Positions 1-6,494 of a DNA stretch of 11,229 bases are shown in pieces. The translations under genes were made by a program, and so were the position numbers. Every line of letters begins with the position of its first letter. Position 1 is the stretch's first letter. The notes below the pieces were generated by a model, which did no database searches, was not told the DNA's origin, and saw only the letters and a list, made by a program, of their open reading frames with translations. Source of the DNA: CAYRGC01 sp964423795. GTDB lineage: Bacteria; Patescibacteriota; Gracilibacteria; Peribacterales; Peribacteraceae. The DNA lies in assembly GCA_964423795.1 (NCBI GenBank), contig CAYRGC010000029.1:1-11229 (forward strand), given 5' to 3'.

Positions 1-41
1 GGTTTACAAGACCGTCGCTCTACCAGCTGAGCTACAGCGGC
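1..41 (-). tRNA. tRNA-Thr (anticodon UGU), 5' part, cut by window edge
   Basis: Read on the minus strand, the sequence starts GCCGCTG (acceptor strand). It continues with T8-A9, a D arm (GCTC, loop AGCTGGTA, GAGC) and an anticodon arm in which positions 29-31 (GGT) pair with 39-41 (ACC). The loop CTTGTAA puts U33 before anticodon UGU, which reads ACA threonine codons. About 41 nucleotides are present; the variable loop, T arm and 3' end lie beyond base 1. It is transcribed away from the phosphatase gene at 214, and no convincing promoter was identified in the 172 bases between them. The class and anticodon are read directly. The only uncertainty is whether the unseen 3' half is intact. Confidence 0.9.
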
Positions 42-213
42 TTGTGATGAGAAAGGAAAGAACGAGAGCGGCCCGAGAGCCGGAAGAGCATGCGGCAAAA
101 GGGGCGTTTCGACAAGAGGGTTTTGTCTGCTTCGACCCGTTCTCCGTGGAAGCCGCGCTCCCTCTTTCGAAGCCAGAGTCGTAAGTCCCGCTGCGGAAAA
201 CCGTCCCCTCAGG

Positions 214-648
214 GTGAAAACCATTCTCGTGGACCTCGACGGCACGCTCGCGGATATCGGGCACCGCGTGAAGCACGTCCAGGGCGTGGGGCGAAAGGAC
301 TGGAAACGCTTCTTCGAGCTCATGCATCTCGACCGGATCAACGAATGGTGCCGGACGCTCATGCGCGCGATGTCCGCCGAAGGCTTCCGGATCGCGATCG
401 TCTCCGGCCGGCCCGATACCTACCGCGCGGCGGTGGAGCGTTGGCTGCAGGAGAACGCCGTCCCCTTCACGGAATTGCACCTGCGCAAGGAGAACGATTT
501 CCGGCCGGACCACATCGTGAAGCGCGAGATCCTCTTCCGGCAGTTCCAAAAAGCCGAGATCCTCTTCGTCGTCGACGACCGGCAATCCGTCGTGGACATG
601 TGGCGGGAAGAGGGACTGGTCTGCCTGCAGTGCCAGTCCGAGAGTTGA
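214..648 (+). CDS. HAD-superfamily 3'-phosphatase of the polynucleotide kinase-phosphatase (Pnkp) type, stand-alone
   Basis: The product is 144 residues and starts at GTG, immediately before the family core; the upstream sequence offers only a weak AGG. HAD motif I is DLDGT (D7 nucleophile, D9), motif II is VSGR (S64, R66), K103 follows in RPDHIVK, and the acidic motif is DDR at 121-123, followed by SVVDMW. This layout, including R18, D99 and K103, matches the C-terminal 3'-phosphatase domain of phage T4 Pnkp, which removes 3'-phosphates or 2',3'-cyclic phosphates from nucleic-acid ends so they can be ligated. No P-loop kinase domain is present, so it is the phosphatase half alone. It is probably cytosolic and acts in nucleic-acid end repair. 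Its real substrate could instead be a nucleotide or small phosphoester. It lies alone between a divergent tRNA gene and a downstream promoter. Family confidence is high, substrate confidence moderate. Confidence 0.85.
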   Translation: MKTILVDLDGTLADIGHRVKHVQGVGRKDWKRFFELMHLDRINEWCRTLMRAMSAEGFRIAIVSGRPDTYRAAVERWLQENAVPFTELHLRKENDFRPDHIVKREILFRQFQKAEILFVVDDRQSVVDMWREEGLVCLQCQSES

Positions 649-672
649 CAGGCACGCGTTTCCCTATAGAAT
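645..672 (+). promoter_or_regulatory. sigma70-like promoter
   Basis: A perfect -35 hexamer TTGACA (645-650) is followed after 16 bases by TAGAAT (667-672), which sits within TATAGAAT. The predicted start is near 679. The -35 overlaps the last codons of the phosphatase gene. It could drive a small RNA (see 679-842), a long leader for the gene at 919, or both. It is the best promoter match in the window. Confidence 0.6.
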
Positions 673-678
673 GCTTGG

Positions 679-842
679 GCCGTTTTCGGCTTCCATGCGC
701 CAAATCCTCGATGACTTCGACGGGCTTCCTCTGCCGAGACTGCCGGTGATGCCGGGCGTCGAACGACACACGCGGGAAAAGGCTCAGGAGCAGCCGGCTG
801 TTCAGGCGCGCGTGGAAGGCATCGGCGATCTCTTGGGATGCC
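679..842 (+). ncRNA. candidate structured transcript (small RNA or long 5' leader), class unknown
   Basis: The region begins at the predicted start of the TTGACA/TAGAAT promoter. Segment 690-701 (CTTCCATGCGCC) can pair with 805-818 through 12 pairs, one of them G-U, with a two-base bulge. Inside, 716-722 (TTCGACG) pairs perfectly with 757-763 (CGTCGAA) and encloses a small GGC/GCC hairpin and a CCGG/CCGG hairpin. Also inside are GGCT/AGCC (781-784 with 792-795) and the palindrome CAGCCGGCTG. A further hairpin is GGCATC/GATGCC (818-823 with 837-842). The rod-like long-range pairing recalls 6S-like RNAs, but I find no diagnostic motif of SRP RNA, RNase P RNA or tmRNA. No T-tract terminator follows, so a long leader for the gene at 919 is equally possible. 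In GC-rich DNA some pairing is expected by chance. Confidence 0.28.
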
Positions 843-904
843 AATTACGCGACGCGATCCAAGGGACGTACAGCGGAATCAACTGATTTCCCGGACTGAT
901 GGTG

Positions 905-910
905 TACACT
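905..910 (+). promoter_or_regulatory. -10-like element close to the GTG at 919
   Basis: TACACT is preceded directly by TG and ends 8 bases before GTG 919. The predicted transcription start therefore falls within about two bases of the start codon, giving an essentially leaderless message. The -35 region (CTGATT around 883-888) is poor. This element helps decide the start of the downstream gene. Confidence 0.4.
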
Positions 911-918
911 TTTCCCTC

Positions 919-2331
919 GTGAAGCGTTCCACACTCACGTTTTTGCTCGGTGCCCTCACGCTCGGGGGCGTCGTTCTCGTGCTGCGCGCGAATCCCGACG
1001 TCTCCGGAAACCTCCGGGAGACGAAACGCGTCGGACTCCAATTGGAAGGCGGAGCGGAGCAATCGATCGACGCCGACCAAGTGATCGAGGGGGACATCGT
1101 GCTCAAGGACGACGCCGTGCTCACCGTCCGCGCCGTCGTGCGCCTGCGCGCGCTGCCCGGCGAACGCGCGGTGCACGTGCGTCTCGCCGACCGCGCGAAG
1201 CTGATCGTGGAAAACGGCGCGATCGTCCCGGCGGATGATCCGCGGAGCATGGACGCGTGGGCGCAGGACGAGTCGTCGGTGACGCTGCGCGATTCCTTCC
1301 TCCCCGTGACGGTCTCCCTCCGGGGCAAGGCGACGCTGAACGCATCGGACAGCGCGATTTCGACCATCATCGGTCCCACGAAGCTCGATCCCTCGCAGGG
1401 CGCCTTCGGCGCGATCGACCTCGCGGACGCGGCGCACGCGGAACTCATCTCCTCCGTCGTCGGCGGCGTCACGCTCCGGTTCGGTCCCGAGGACGTCGTG
1501 GACGTCGCGGACCTGTGGCCCCAGAAGTACGCCGATTATTCCCTGCGGACGGCGGCCAAATCGTTCACGCCCGCGATGGACCTTCTCCTGCGCCGCTCCA
1601 CGATCCTCGGCGACACCACGCCCGGCCAGAACGACGCCGGGTGGTCCCTCGTCGTCGATCCCAAGGCCCGCGTGCGCGTGCGCACGTCGTACCTGCAGGG
1701 CGTCACGGTCGGCCCCCTCGTCGCGGACAAGACCGTCTTCCAGGACCTCCCCCTCTTAAAGAAACTCTCCCTGAAATTCCGAGGTCTCTCGCTCGAGGAC
1801 ACGACCGTCAACGAGGAATGGGGCTTCTGGGGCGAGGACAGCTCCCCCGTCTTCCGCCGGAGCGAGGGTCTCCGACTGCAACCGAGCGGCATCGGCACTT
1901 GGACCGTGGAAGGCGGCTCGGTCTCGCGGATCGACCCCTCGGACTTCAACGGCGATCTCCTGCTCAAAAAGGCGTCCTGGACGGACGGCGGCACGTTCAT
2001 GCACAGCGGCATCAACCTCCGCGGCGACTTCGACGTCGGCCCGCGCGTGCCCCGCCGCCTGGGCTTCGACGAATCCGTCGTGCGACGCGAATTCCGCTTC
2101 ACCGGTCCCGCGCCGACCGCGCGCGTGGAGGCGCAGGTGTTCGACGGGGCGTCCGTCGTCGTGGGTCTCATGGACATCACGAAAAACTTGGCGTTGCCGA
2201 TCACCTTCGATAACGGGTCCTTCAATCGCGCGCTCACGGCGCAGCTCTCCGTGGACGGCAAGACCTTCCGCAAGGACATCCGCTTCGTCTCGAACTCCCC
2301 GATCGCGATCGGGAAGATCAGCGGGCAGTGA
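919..2331 (+). CDS. Membrane-anchored or secreted beta-rich protein of unknown function
   Basis: The product is 470 residues from GTG 919. The frame is open back to ATG 838, but starting at 919 places a clean signal or anchor at the very N-terminus: MKRST followed by about 17 hydrophobic residues. It also has a -10-like TACACT just upstream. After the anchor come many short alternating beta-like segments (IVLKDDAVLTV, AVHVRLADRAKLIVENGAIV, SVTLRDSFLPVTVSLRGKATLNASDSAIST). Polar turn residues recur at roughly 20-25 residue spacing, as in right-handed beta-helix or polymer-forming (bactofilin-like) folds. No catalytic motif, no cysteine cluster and no C-terminal sorting signal were seen. The last residues (about 390-470) resemble an Ig-like or beta-sandwich module. 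I do not recognise the family. The 3' end overlaps the convergent Memo-CapA gene by 14 bases. Being a real exported protein is well supported; its role is unknown. Confidence 0.75.
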   Translation: MKRSTLTFLLGALTLGGVVLVLRANPDVSGNLRETKRVGLQLEGGAEQSIDADQVIEGDIVLKDDAVLTVRAVVRLRALPGERAVHVRLADRAKLIVENGAIVPADDPRSMDAWAQDESSVTLRDSFLPVTVSLRGKATLNASDSAISTIIGPTKLDPSQGAFGAIDLADAAHAELISSVVGGVTLRFGPEDVVDVADLWPQKYADYSLRTAAKSFTPAMDLLLRRSTILGDTTPGQNDAGWSLVVDPKARVRVRTSYLQGVTVGPLVADKTVFQDLPLLKKLSLKFRGLSLEDTTVNEEWGFWGEDSSPVFRRSEGLRLQPSGIGTWTVEGGSVSRIDPSDFNGDLLLKKASWTDGGTFMHSGINLRGDFDVGPRVPRRLGFDESVVRREFRFTGPAPTARVEAQVFDGASVVVGLMDITKNLALPITFDNGSFNRALTAQLSVDGKTFRKDIRFVSNSPIAIGKISGQ

Positions 2332-3952
2332 GAGTCTCGATCAGGGTACCGCTCGCGGTCGGACGGATCCGGACGACTTTCGGCGTGCGCGTCTCCTTTT
2401 TGTCGAACTGGTCGAAAAGGAAATTCCCGAGCCCGCGGAAAATCGGTTTTCCCCTGTAATACTCCATGTCGCCGGGGACGTGCGCGTGCGCGAGGAAGAC
2501 GGCGTCCGCCCCCGCATCGATGAAACCGCGGGCGTAGGCCGCTTCCGCGTCGGACGGAAGCGCGTGGTATTCCGTCCCGGCATGAACAAAGACCATGCGC
2601 GGAACCCCGGGATCGCCTTGGCGCAAAGCGGCGAGCACGCGTCGGCGATCGGCAAGAAGATCTTTCGGCGCGAACACGGGATTCATCAGATCGGTCAGGG
2701 CGTAGACGCGGAAAGGTCCGATGTCCGCCCCGGACGCGTCGACCGGCGTTTCCCCGGCGGAAACGAGCGCGGCCACGGTGCGCGAGGGGCCCTCGGGGCC
2801 CTGATCGAGCATGTGATTGTTCTCGATGCCCCAATGGGTCGCGAGGCCGCGGAGCCGGCTCCATACGGCGACGCGATTGCAAAACACGTAGGGATTCCCG
2901 TCGGGAACGCACTCGTCACGAAGCGGCCCCTCGAGATTCACGAGCCGGGGGCCGTCGCCGGCCCAGAAGGAAGCGATGTCCGGAGGCAGCGCCAATCGAT
3001 CGCCCGTCCCCGAGCGCGTGACGGTGAGATCGCCCCCCACGGCGACGTCCGCCGGGGAAAGCGCGTCATTGGCGTAAAAGGCGACGGCGAAATGGCTCGT
3101 CGTGGAATCGGCCGACGGCTCCCCGAGCAGGCGGGCGGAATTCGTATGCAGGAGGATCGAGGGGTTGAACGCATCGTCGGCGTCGGCGATCGTCGCGGCG
3201 AGCCACAGGCACGCGGGGCAGTCGCTCTGCGACGGGTTCTGAAGCGCCGCGAGGCCCCGGATATCCTTCGCGAGGAGCGCGACCATGGTCTTCTCGTCCA
3301 TCTCGTCGGCCGACGCGAGCGGCAGATAATGGGAAAAGTCCGTACTCGCCACGAGGACGCCGTCGGGACCCAGCGCGTCGCGCAAGAGCCGCGCCATGGC
3401 ATCCGCGTTCTCCTTCCAATCCGGTTTCTGGGCGATCACGACCGGCGTGACGCGCGTGCCGGGCAGCAGTTTCGCGATGAGGGGCGCCAGAGCGTATATC
3501 CCGTGCTCGCGCGCGAAGAGATCGCGCCGGTCATCCGCGAGCGCCGTCGAGCCAAGCGCGCCCAGCGCGTCGGGATCGGGACGCGTGGTGCCGAGGACGC
3601 TCTCGTACGCGATCGACGCGTAGCACAACAGGTTGGGGCACGCGTGATAATGATCGGGAGAGAGCAGGACGATCGAACGCGGATGCTGCGCGGAGAGGGA
3701 CCGCAGGCCCGCCGCCATGGTCACGGCCGCCGTCAGGTGATGCGGCACGACGAGCACGCGGACGCGGGGCGTCTTGCCGCTCGGGGGAAGCTTGCCGGCG
3801 TCGTACAGACCTTGCTGGATCGCCTGCAATTCGGATTCGCCGATCGGGACGCGCTGCGTCGCCGTGGATCGGGGAAACGTCCCGCACCCGGCGAGCAGCA
3901 GGGGAATCAGCGCGCGAAGAGCGAGGCGTACCAACTCGGAACGGCGGGCCAT
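2318..3952 (-). CDS. Lipoprotein fusing a Memo-like (AmmeMemoRadiSam B) domain to a CapA-like metallophosphatase domain
   Basis: The product is 544 residues. It begins with a basic N-region, a hydrophobic stretch and lipobox LAGC (lipidated C23), so it should be tethered outside the cytoplasmic membrane. Residues about 60-295 form a Memo-type domain: VVPHHL (69-72), LLSPDHYH (97-104), EHGIYALAPLI (149-159), STDFSHY (203-209) and a DCPAC segment (244-248). Memo proteins bind metal through such His/Cys positions. Residues about 300-544 form a CapA (poly-gamma-glutamate synthesis, PGA_cap) domain: GGDLTVTR (307-313), NLEGPL (339-344), ENNHMLDQG (377-385), HAGTEY (457-462), then AHAHVPGDMEYYRGKP (488-503) and GLGNFLFDQF (507-516). 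CapA domains are calcineurin-like metallohydrolases tied to surface polymers. The start overlaps the end of the DUF3160 gene by 46 bases; TTG at 3934 would also keep the lipobox. No AmmeMemoRadiSam partner gene is in view. Domain calls are firm; substrate unknown. Confidence 0.85.
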   Translation of the reverse strand: MARRSELVRLALRALIPLLLAGCGTFPRSTATQRVPIGESELQAIQQGLYDAGKLPPSGKTPRVRVLVVPHHLTAAVTMAAGLRSLSAQHPRSIVLLSPDHYHACPNLLCYASIAYESVLGTTRPDPDALGALGSTALADDRRDLFAREHGIYALAPLIAKLLPGTRVTPVVIAQKPDWKENADAMARLLRDALGPDGVLVASTDFSHYLPLASADEMDEKTMVALLAKDIRGLAALQNPSQSDCPACLWLAATIADADDAFNPSILLHTNSARLLGEPSADSTTSHFAVAFYANDALSPADVAVGGDLTVTRSGTGDRLALPPDIASFWAGDGPRLVNLEGPLRDECVPDGNPYVFCNRVAVWSRLRGLATHWGIENNHMLDQGPEGPSRTVAALVSAGETPVDASGADIGPFRVYALTDLMNPVFAPKDLLADRRRVLAALRQGDPGVPRMVFVHAGTEYHALPSDAEAAYARGFIDAGADAVFLAHAHVPGDMEYYRGKPIFRGLGNFLFDQFDKKETRTPKVVRIRPTASGTLIETLTAR

Positions 3953-6459
3953 GACGAAACGGGGGTGTAGACGAACGGCTGCTCATCGTCGTCGCCTTGG
4001 TAGAAACTCTTTTGCCATTCCTCATCGGTCATCCGGGGACCCGTGAGCGGCTTCGTGAATTCGTACTGGGCATACGTGAAGCCGATGGCGACGCGCGGGC
4101 CGTTCGCGTCCTTTACCGCGACGAGAATGACGTTCGGCACGCCGTTGGCTTCGTACAGAACCCTGGTGTCGTGATCCGAATCTCCGCCCGTGTGCACGTC
4201 GGCGACGAGAGCCGCGCGCCTGTCCTTCGCGGGGAGCACCGCCCCCTCGACGGGGATCGGAAGCGACGCGTCGAGACCGTCCACGATGCCGCGACGAAGA
4301 TTTTCCCAATCGCTCTGCGTGATCTCGTACCAGACGCACTTGCCGTTGGGCTGGTTGGCATCGTCATCCTCGTGCTTCACGACGGTTTCCGAGAAGGACG
4401 CGTTGCCGAGCTCCTTGTCCGTGTACGCGATCACGTCCGTCATCAATTTCGAGAACCGCGCGAGGGGCCCGATGTTCTTGAGCCCGTCGAACCCGAGGCT
4501 CTCCAAGCCGGACTGCGTGCGCTGCGCGAGGTACTGCAAACGTCGGTATCCGATCGGCTGGGGCTCGATATACGCCTTCGGCGGCTCGGGGACTGGGCGC
4601 TCGTCGCACGGACCTCCTCCCCCCTTCTCCGCAAAGGACTGCTTGGCATAGAGAAGAACCGTATGACGCAGCTCGGTCCAAAAACCGGCGGCCGTCTGGA
4701 GCGTCTTCGCCGGCCAGGCGACGGATTGCATGAAGGCGGGGAGGGAAGCGCGATTCGCGTCCTCGAATCCGAACAGGCCGCGGATCGTCCACAGGGCCGC
4801 GATGTACGCGTTCTCCCGCCAATCGGCCTCCGTGAGCGCGTCCACCTGCGCCTTCAGTTCACCCATGGCCTTCTGCACGGCCTTGCCGTTCTCCGGCGTG
4901 TAGAAATCGAGCGTGGGGATCTTGGAAGCCGCGTAGGACGAGCCGAGGAGTCCCATCACTTCCAGGGACGAAGTCATCGGCGGGAGCTTGGCCGGATAGC
5001 CGGGGCGCGGCGCCTCGTCGCCCTGCGTCAGGAAGCCCGTCCACGCCGAATCCATGATGTATTTCCCGCTGAAGAATCGCATGCCCTTGGTGGCGGCAAG
5101 GACATCGGCGGACTGCACCTTGCCCACGGTGGGATACTCCGCGGCGATGCTCTTGATCTTCGGCGCCTTCGCCTTGATGAGATACTCGCGGATGGCCGCG
5201 GCCTGATCGGACGCGCCTTTCGTCTCCGCCAACGCGCGCAGATAGTCGGCGGGCATCAGGTCGTCGCTGGCACCCACGAGGAAATTGATCGTGGACTCGA
5301 GCAACGCGTAGCTCTTCAGTTGATCCGGATGCTCCGACAGAAGCTCGCTCACGCCGAAGGCGTACTCCGTCAGCGCGTCGCTGCCCACGAAGAACGGCAG
5401 CTGGATGTACCAGTTCATGCCGCGGAAATACTGCCGGCGAAGGGAACTGGACGTGTAATGGCTGCGCGGCGTGAACTGCGAGAAGTCCACGGAGAACTTG
5501 ATCCCCGAGTCGGACGCATACTGCTTGTACTCGGGAGCGAATACCGAGGGGATATCCGGTCCCGCCGCGGCGAAGATCTTCACCAGATCGCCGAGTACGA
5601 TCGCGTTGCTCTCGGCATCGAGCCCTAACCCGGCGACGAAGGCTTTCGCCGCTTTCTCGGTGTCAGCCGCCTTGTCCCTGGCCACGAAATCGGCTTTCAC
5701 GCTCGCCGGATCCTTCGGCGCACCGTTGGCATCGCGGTAATCGGCATCCGTGAGCGGCGCGATGCTCGTGGAGAACAACGCGTAGGGGACGGCGAAATAG
5801 TTGCGGATCTTGGTCCACTTGGCCTTCTCCTTTTCGGGAGCCTTCGCGAGTTTCGCTTCCGCCGCATCGAACATCGTCTTCGTCAGGTCCCTCATGGAAG
5901 GGGCGAACGCCGTGTTTTCCATTTCTTTGAGCAGTTCCACCTCGAGCAGCGAATAGGAATGGAGGAAGACGTCGGCGGTCCAAAACAGCGTCTGGCCCGG
6001 CGTGCGCGACTTCGGGTCGCCTCCGGACACGTTGTTGTACAAGCCGAGGAATTCCCGGCCGTTGTCGTACGTCGTCAGCTTCGGCGTGACGGACGTCTCC
6101 GGCAGCCGCAGCAGCGTGAATTTTTGCTTCTCGAGCATCGCGCGTTCGCCGGACGAGAGGGTGATGCCGTGCTCCTTCAGGACCGCATCCAGGTTTTTCG
6201 CTTCCGAGAGGGAAAAATCCGCGCCGAGCCGGGCGATCTTCGGCAGAACCTCGTCATACGCGATATCCTTCGCGAATCCATCGCCGTTGAGCGCACGAGA
6301 CGGCGGCAGCGACGGCTGGATCGGATCGACGTCGCTGCCAGGTTCGGATCCGGAAACGGATGACGGCGTCGGTTCCCCCGGCACGACGGGCGTCGCGGCG
6401 GAACACGCTGTCAGCAGGACGGAAAAAACGAGAAAAACGGCGAAGGGGCGTGATGTCAT
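3907..6459 (-). CDS. DUF3160-family lipoprotein
   Basis: The product is 850 residues from ATG 6459. The open frame extends 13 codons further upstream, but this start puts a typical lipoprotein signal first: MTSRPFAVF followed by hydrophobics and lipobox LTAC (C19). A Pro/Ser/Gly-rich linker (about residues 20-55) follows. The rest matches the DUF3160 family in length and landmarks: a segment with FWTADVFLHSY near residue 160, corresponding to the family's conserved block around a His after an Asp; a long helical middle; and the C-terminal LVADVHTG ... GPRVAIGFTYAQYEF block near residue 800. The family is found in bacterial and archaeal envelopes, and its biochemical role is not established. 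It lies 35 bases downstream of the TPR membrane-protein gene and overlaps the Memo-CapA gene. A TATAGT hexamer 6 bases before the ATG suggests it can also be transcribed on its own without a leader. Confidence 0.85.
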   Translation of the reverse strand: MTSRPFAVFLVFSVLLTACSAATPVVPGEPTPSSVSGSEPGSDVDPIQPSLPPSRALNGDGFAKDIAYDEVLPKIARLGADFSLSEAKNLDAVLKEHGITLSSGERAMLEKQKFTLLRLPETSVTPKLTTYDNGREFLGLYNNVSGGDPKSRTPGQTLFWTADVFLHSYSLLEVELLKEMENTAFAPSMRDLTKTMFDAAEAKLAKAPEKEKAKWTKIRNYFAVPYALFSTSIAPLTDADYRDANGAPKDPASVKADFVARDKAADTEKAAKAFVAGLGLDAESNAIVLGDLVKIFAAAGPDIPSVFAPEYKQYASDSGIKFSVDFSQFTPRSHYTSSSLRRQYFRGMNWYIQLPFFVGSDALTEYAFGVSELLSEHPDQLKSYALLESTINFLVGASDDLMPADYLRALAETKGASDQAAAIREYLIKAKAPKIKSIAAEYPTVGKVQSADVLAATKGMRFFSGKYIMDSAWTGFLTQGDEAPRPGYPAKLPPMTSSLEVMGLLGSSYAASKIPTLDFYTPENGKAVQKAMGELKAQVDALTEADWRENAYIAALWTIRGLFGFEDANRASLPAFMQSVAWPAKTLQTAAGFWTELRHTVLLYAKQSFAEKGGGGPCDERPVPEPPKAYIEPQPIGYRRLQYLAQRTQSGLESLGFDGLKNIGPLARFSKLMTDVIAYTDKELGNASFSETVVKHEDDDANQPNGKCVWYEITQSDWENLRRGIVDGLDASLPIPVEGAVLPAKDRRAALVADVHTGGDSDHDTRVLYEANGVPNVILVAVKDANGPRVAIGFTYAQYEFTKPLTGPRMTDEEWQKSFYQGDDDEQPFVYTPVSSWPAVPSWYASLFAR

Positions 6460-6465
6460 GACGGA

Positions 6466-6471
6466 ACTATA
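6466..6471 (-). promoter_or_regulatory. -10-like TATAGT immediately before the DUF3160 gene
   Basis: On the minus strand TATAGT is followed by six bases and then ATG 6459, so transcription would begin at or next to the A of the start codon. No good -35 is present, and no Shine-Dalgarno lies within 10 bases (a GGAG sits 15 bases away). It fits the -10-only leaderless promoters known in some bacteria, but read-through from the TPR gene is equally possible. Confidence 0.4.
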
Positions 6472-6494
6472 AGGCTCCGTACCCGCTGCCGCCA

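Noticed and set aside
671..886. 71-residue plus-strand open frame
   Set aside because: The ATG lies inside the -10 region of the promoter at 645-672, so the transcript would not contain it. The protein has no recognisable features, and the region is better explained as foldable RNA or leader.
838..918. In-frame upstream ATG start (838) for the beta-rich exported protein
   Set aside because: It would put 27 mostly polar and charged residues before the hydrophobic anchor. GTG 919 gives a normal signal sequence and has a -10-like element at the right distance.
2480..3970. Long plus-strand open frame (496 codons) opposite the Memo-CapA gene
   Set aside because: It is an antisense shadow: the minus-strand frame has clear Memo and CapA motifs and a lipobox, whereas this frame is Arg/Gly/His-rich with no domain.
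3997..5628. Long plus-strand open frame (543 codons) opposite the DUF3160 gene
   Set aside because: It is an antisense shadow in GC-rich DNA, with Arg/His/Gly/Leu-biased composition and no domain. The DUF3160 frame accounts for the region.
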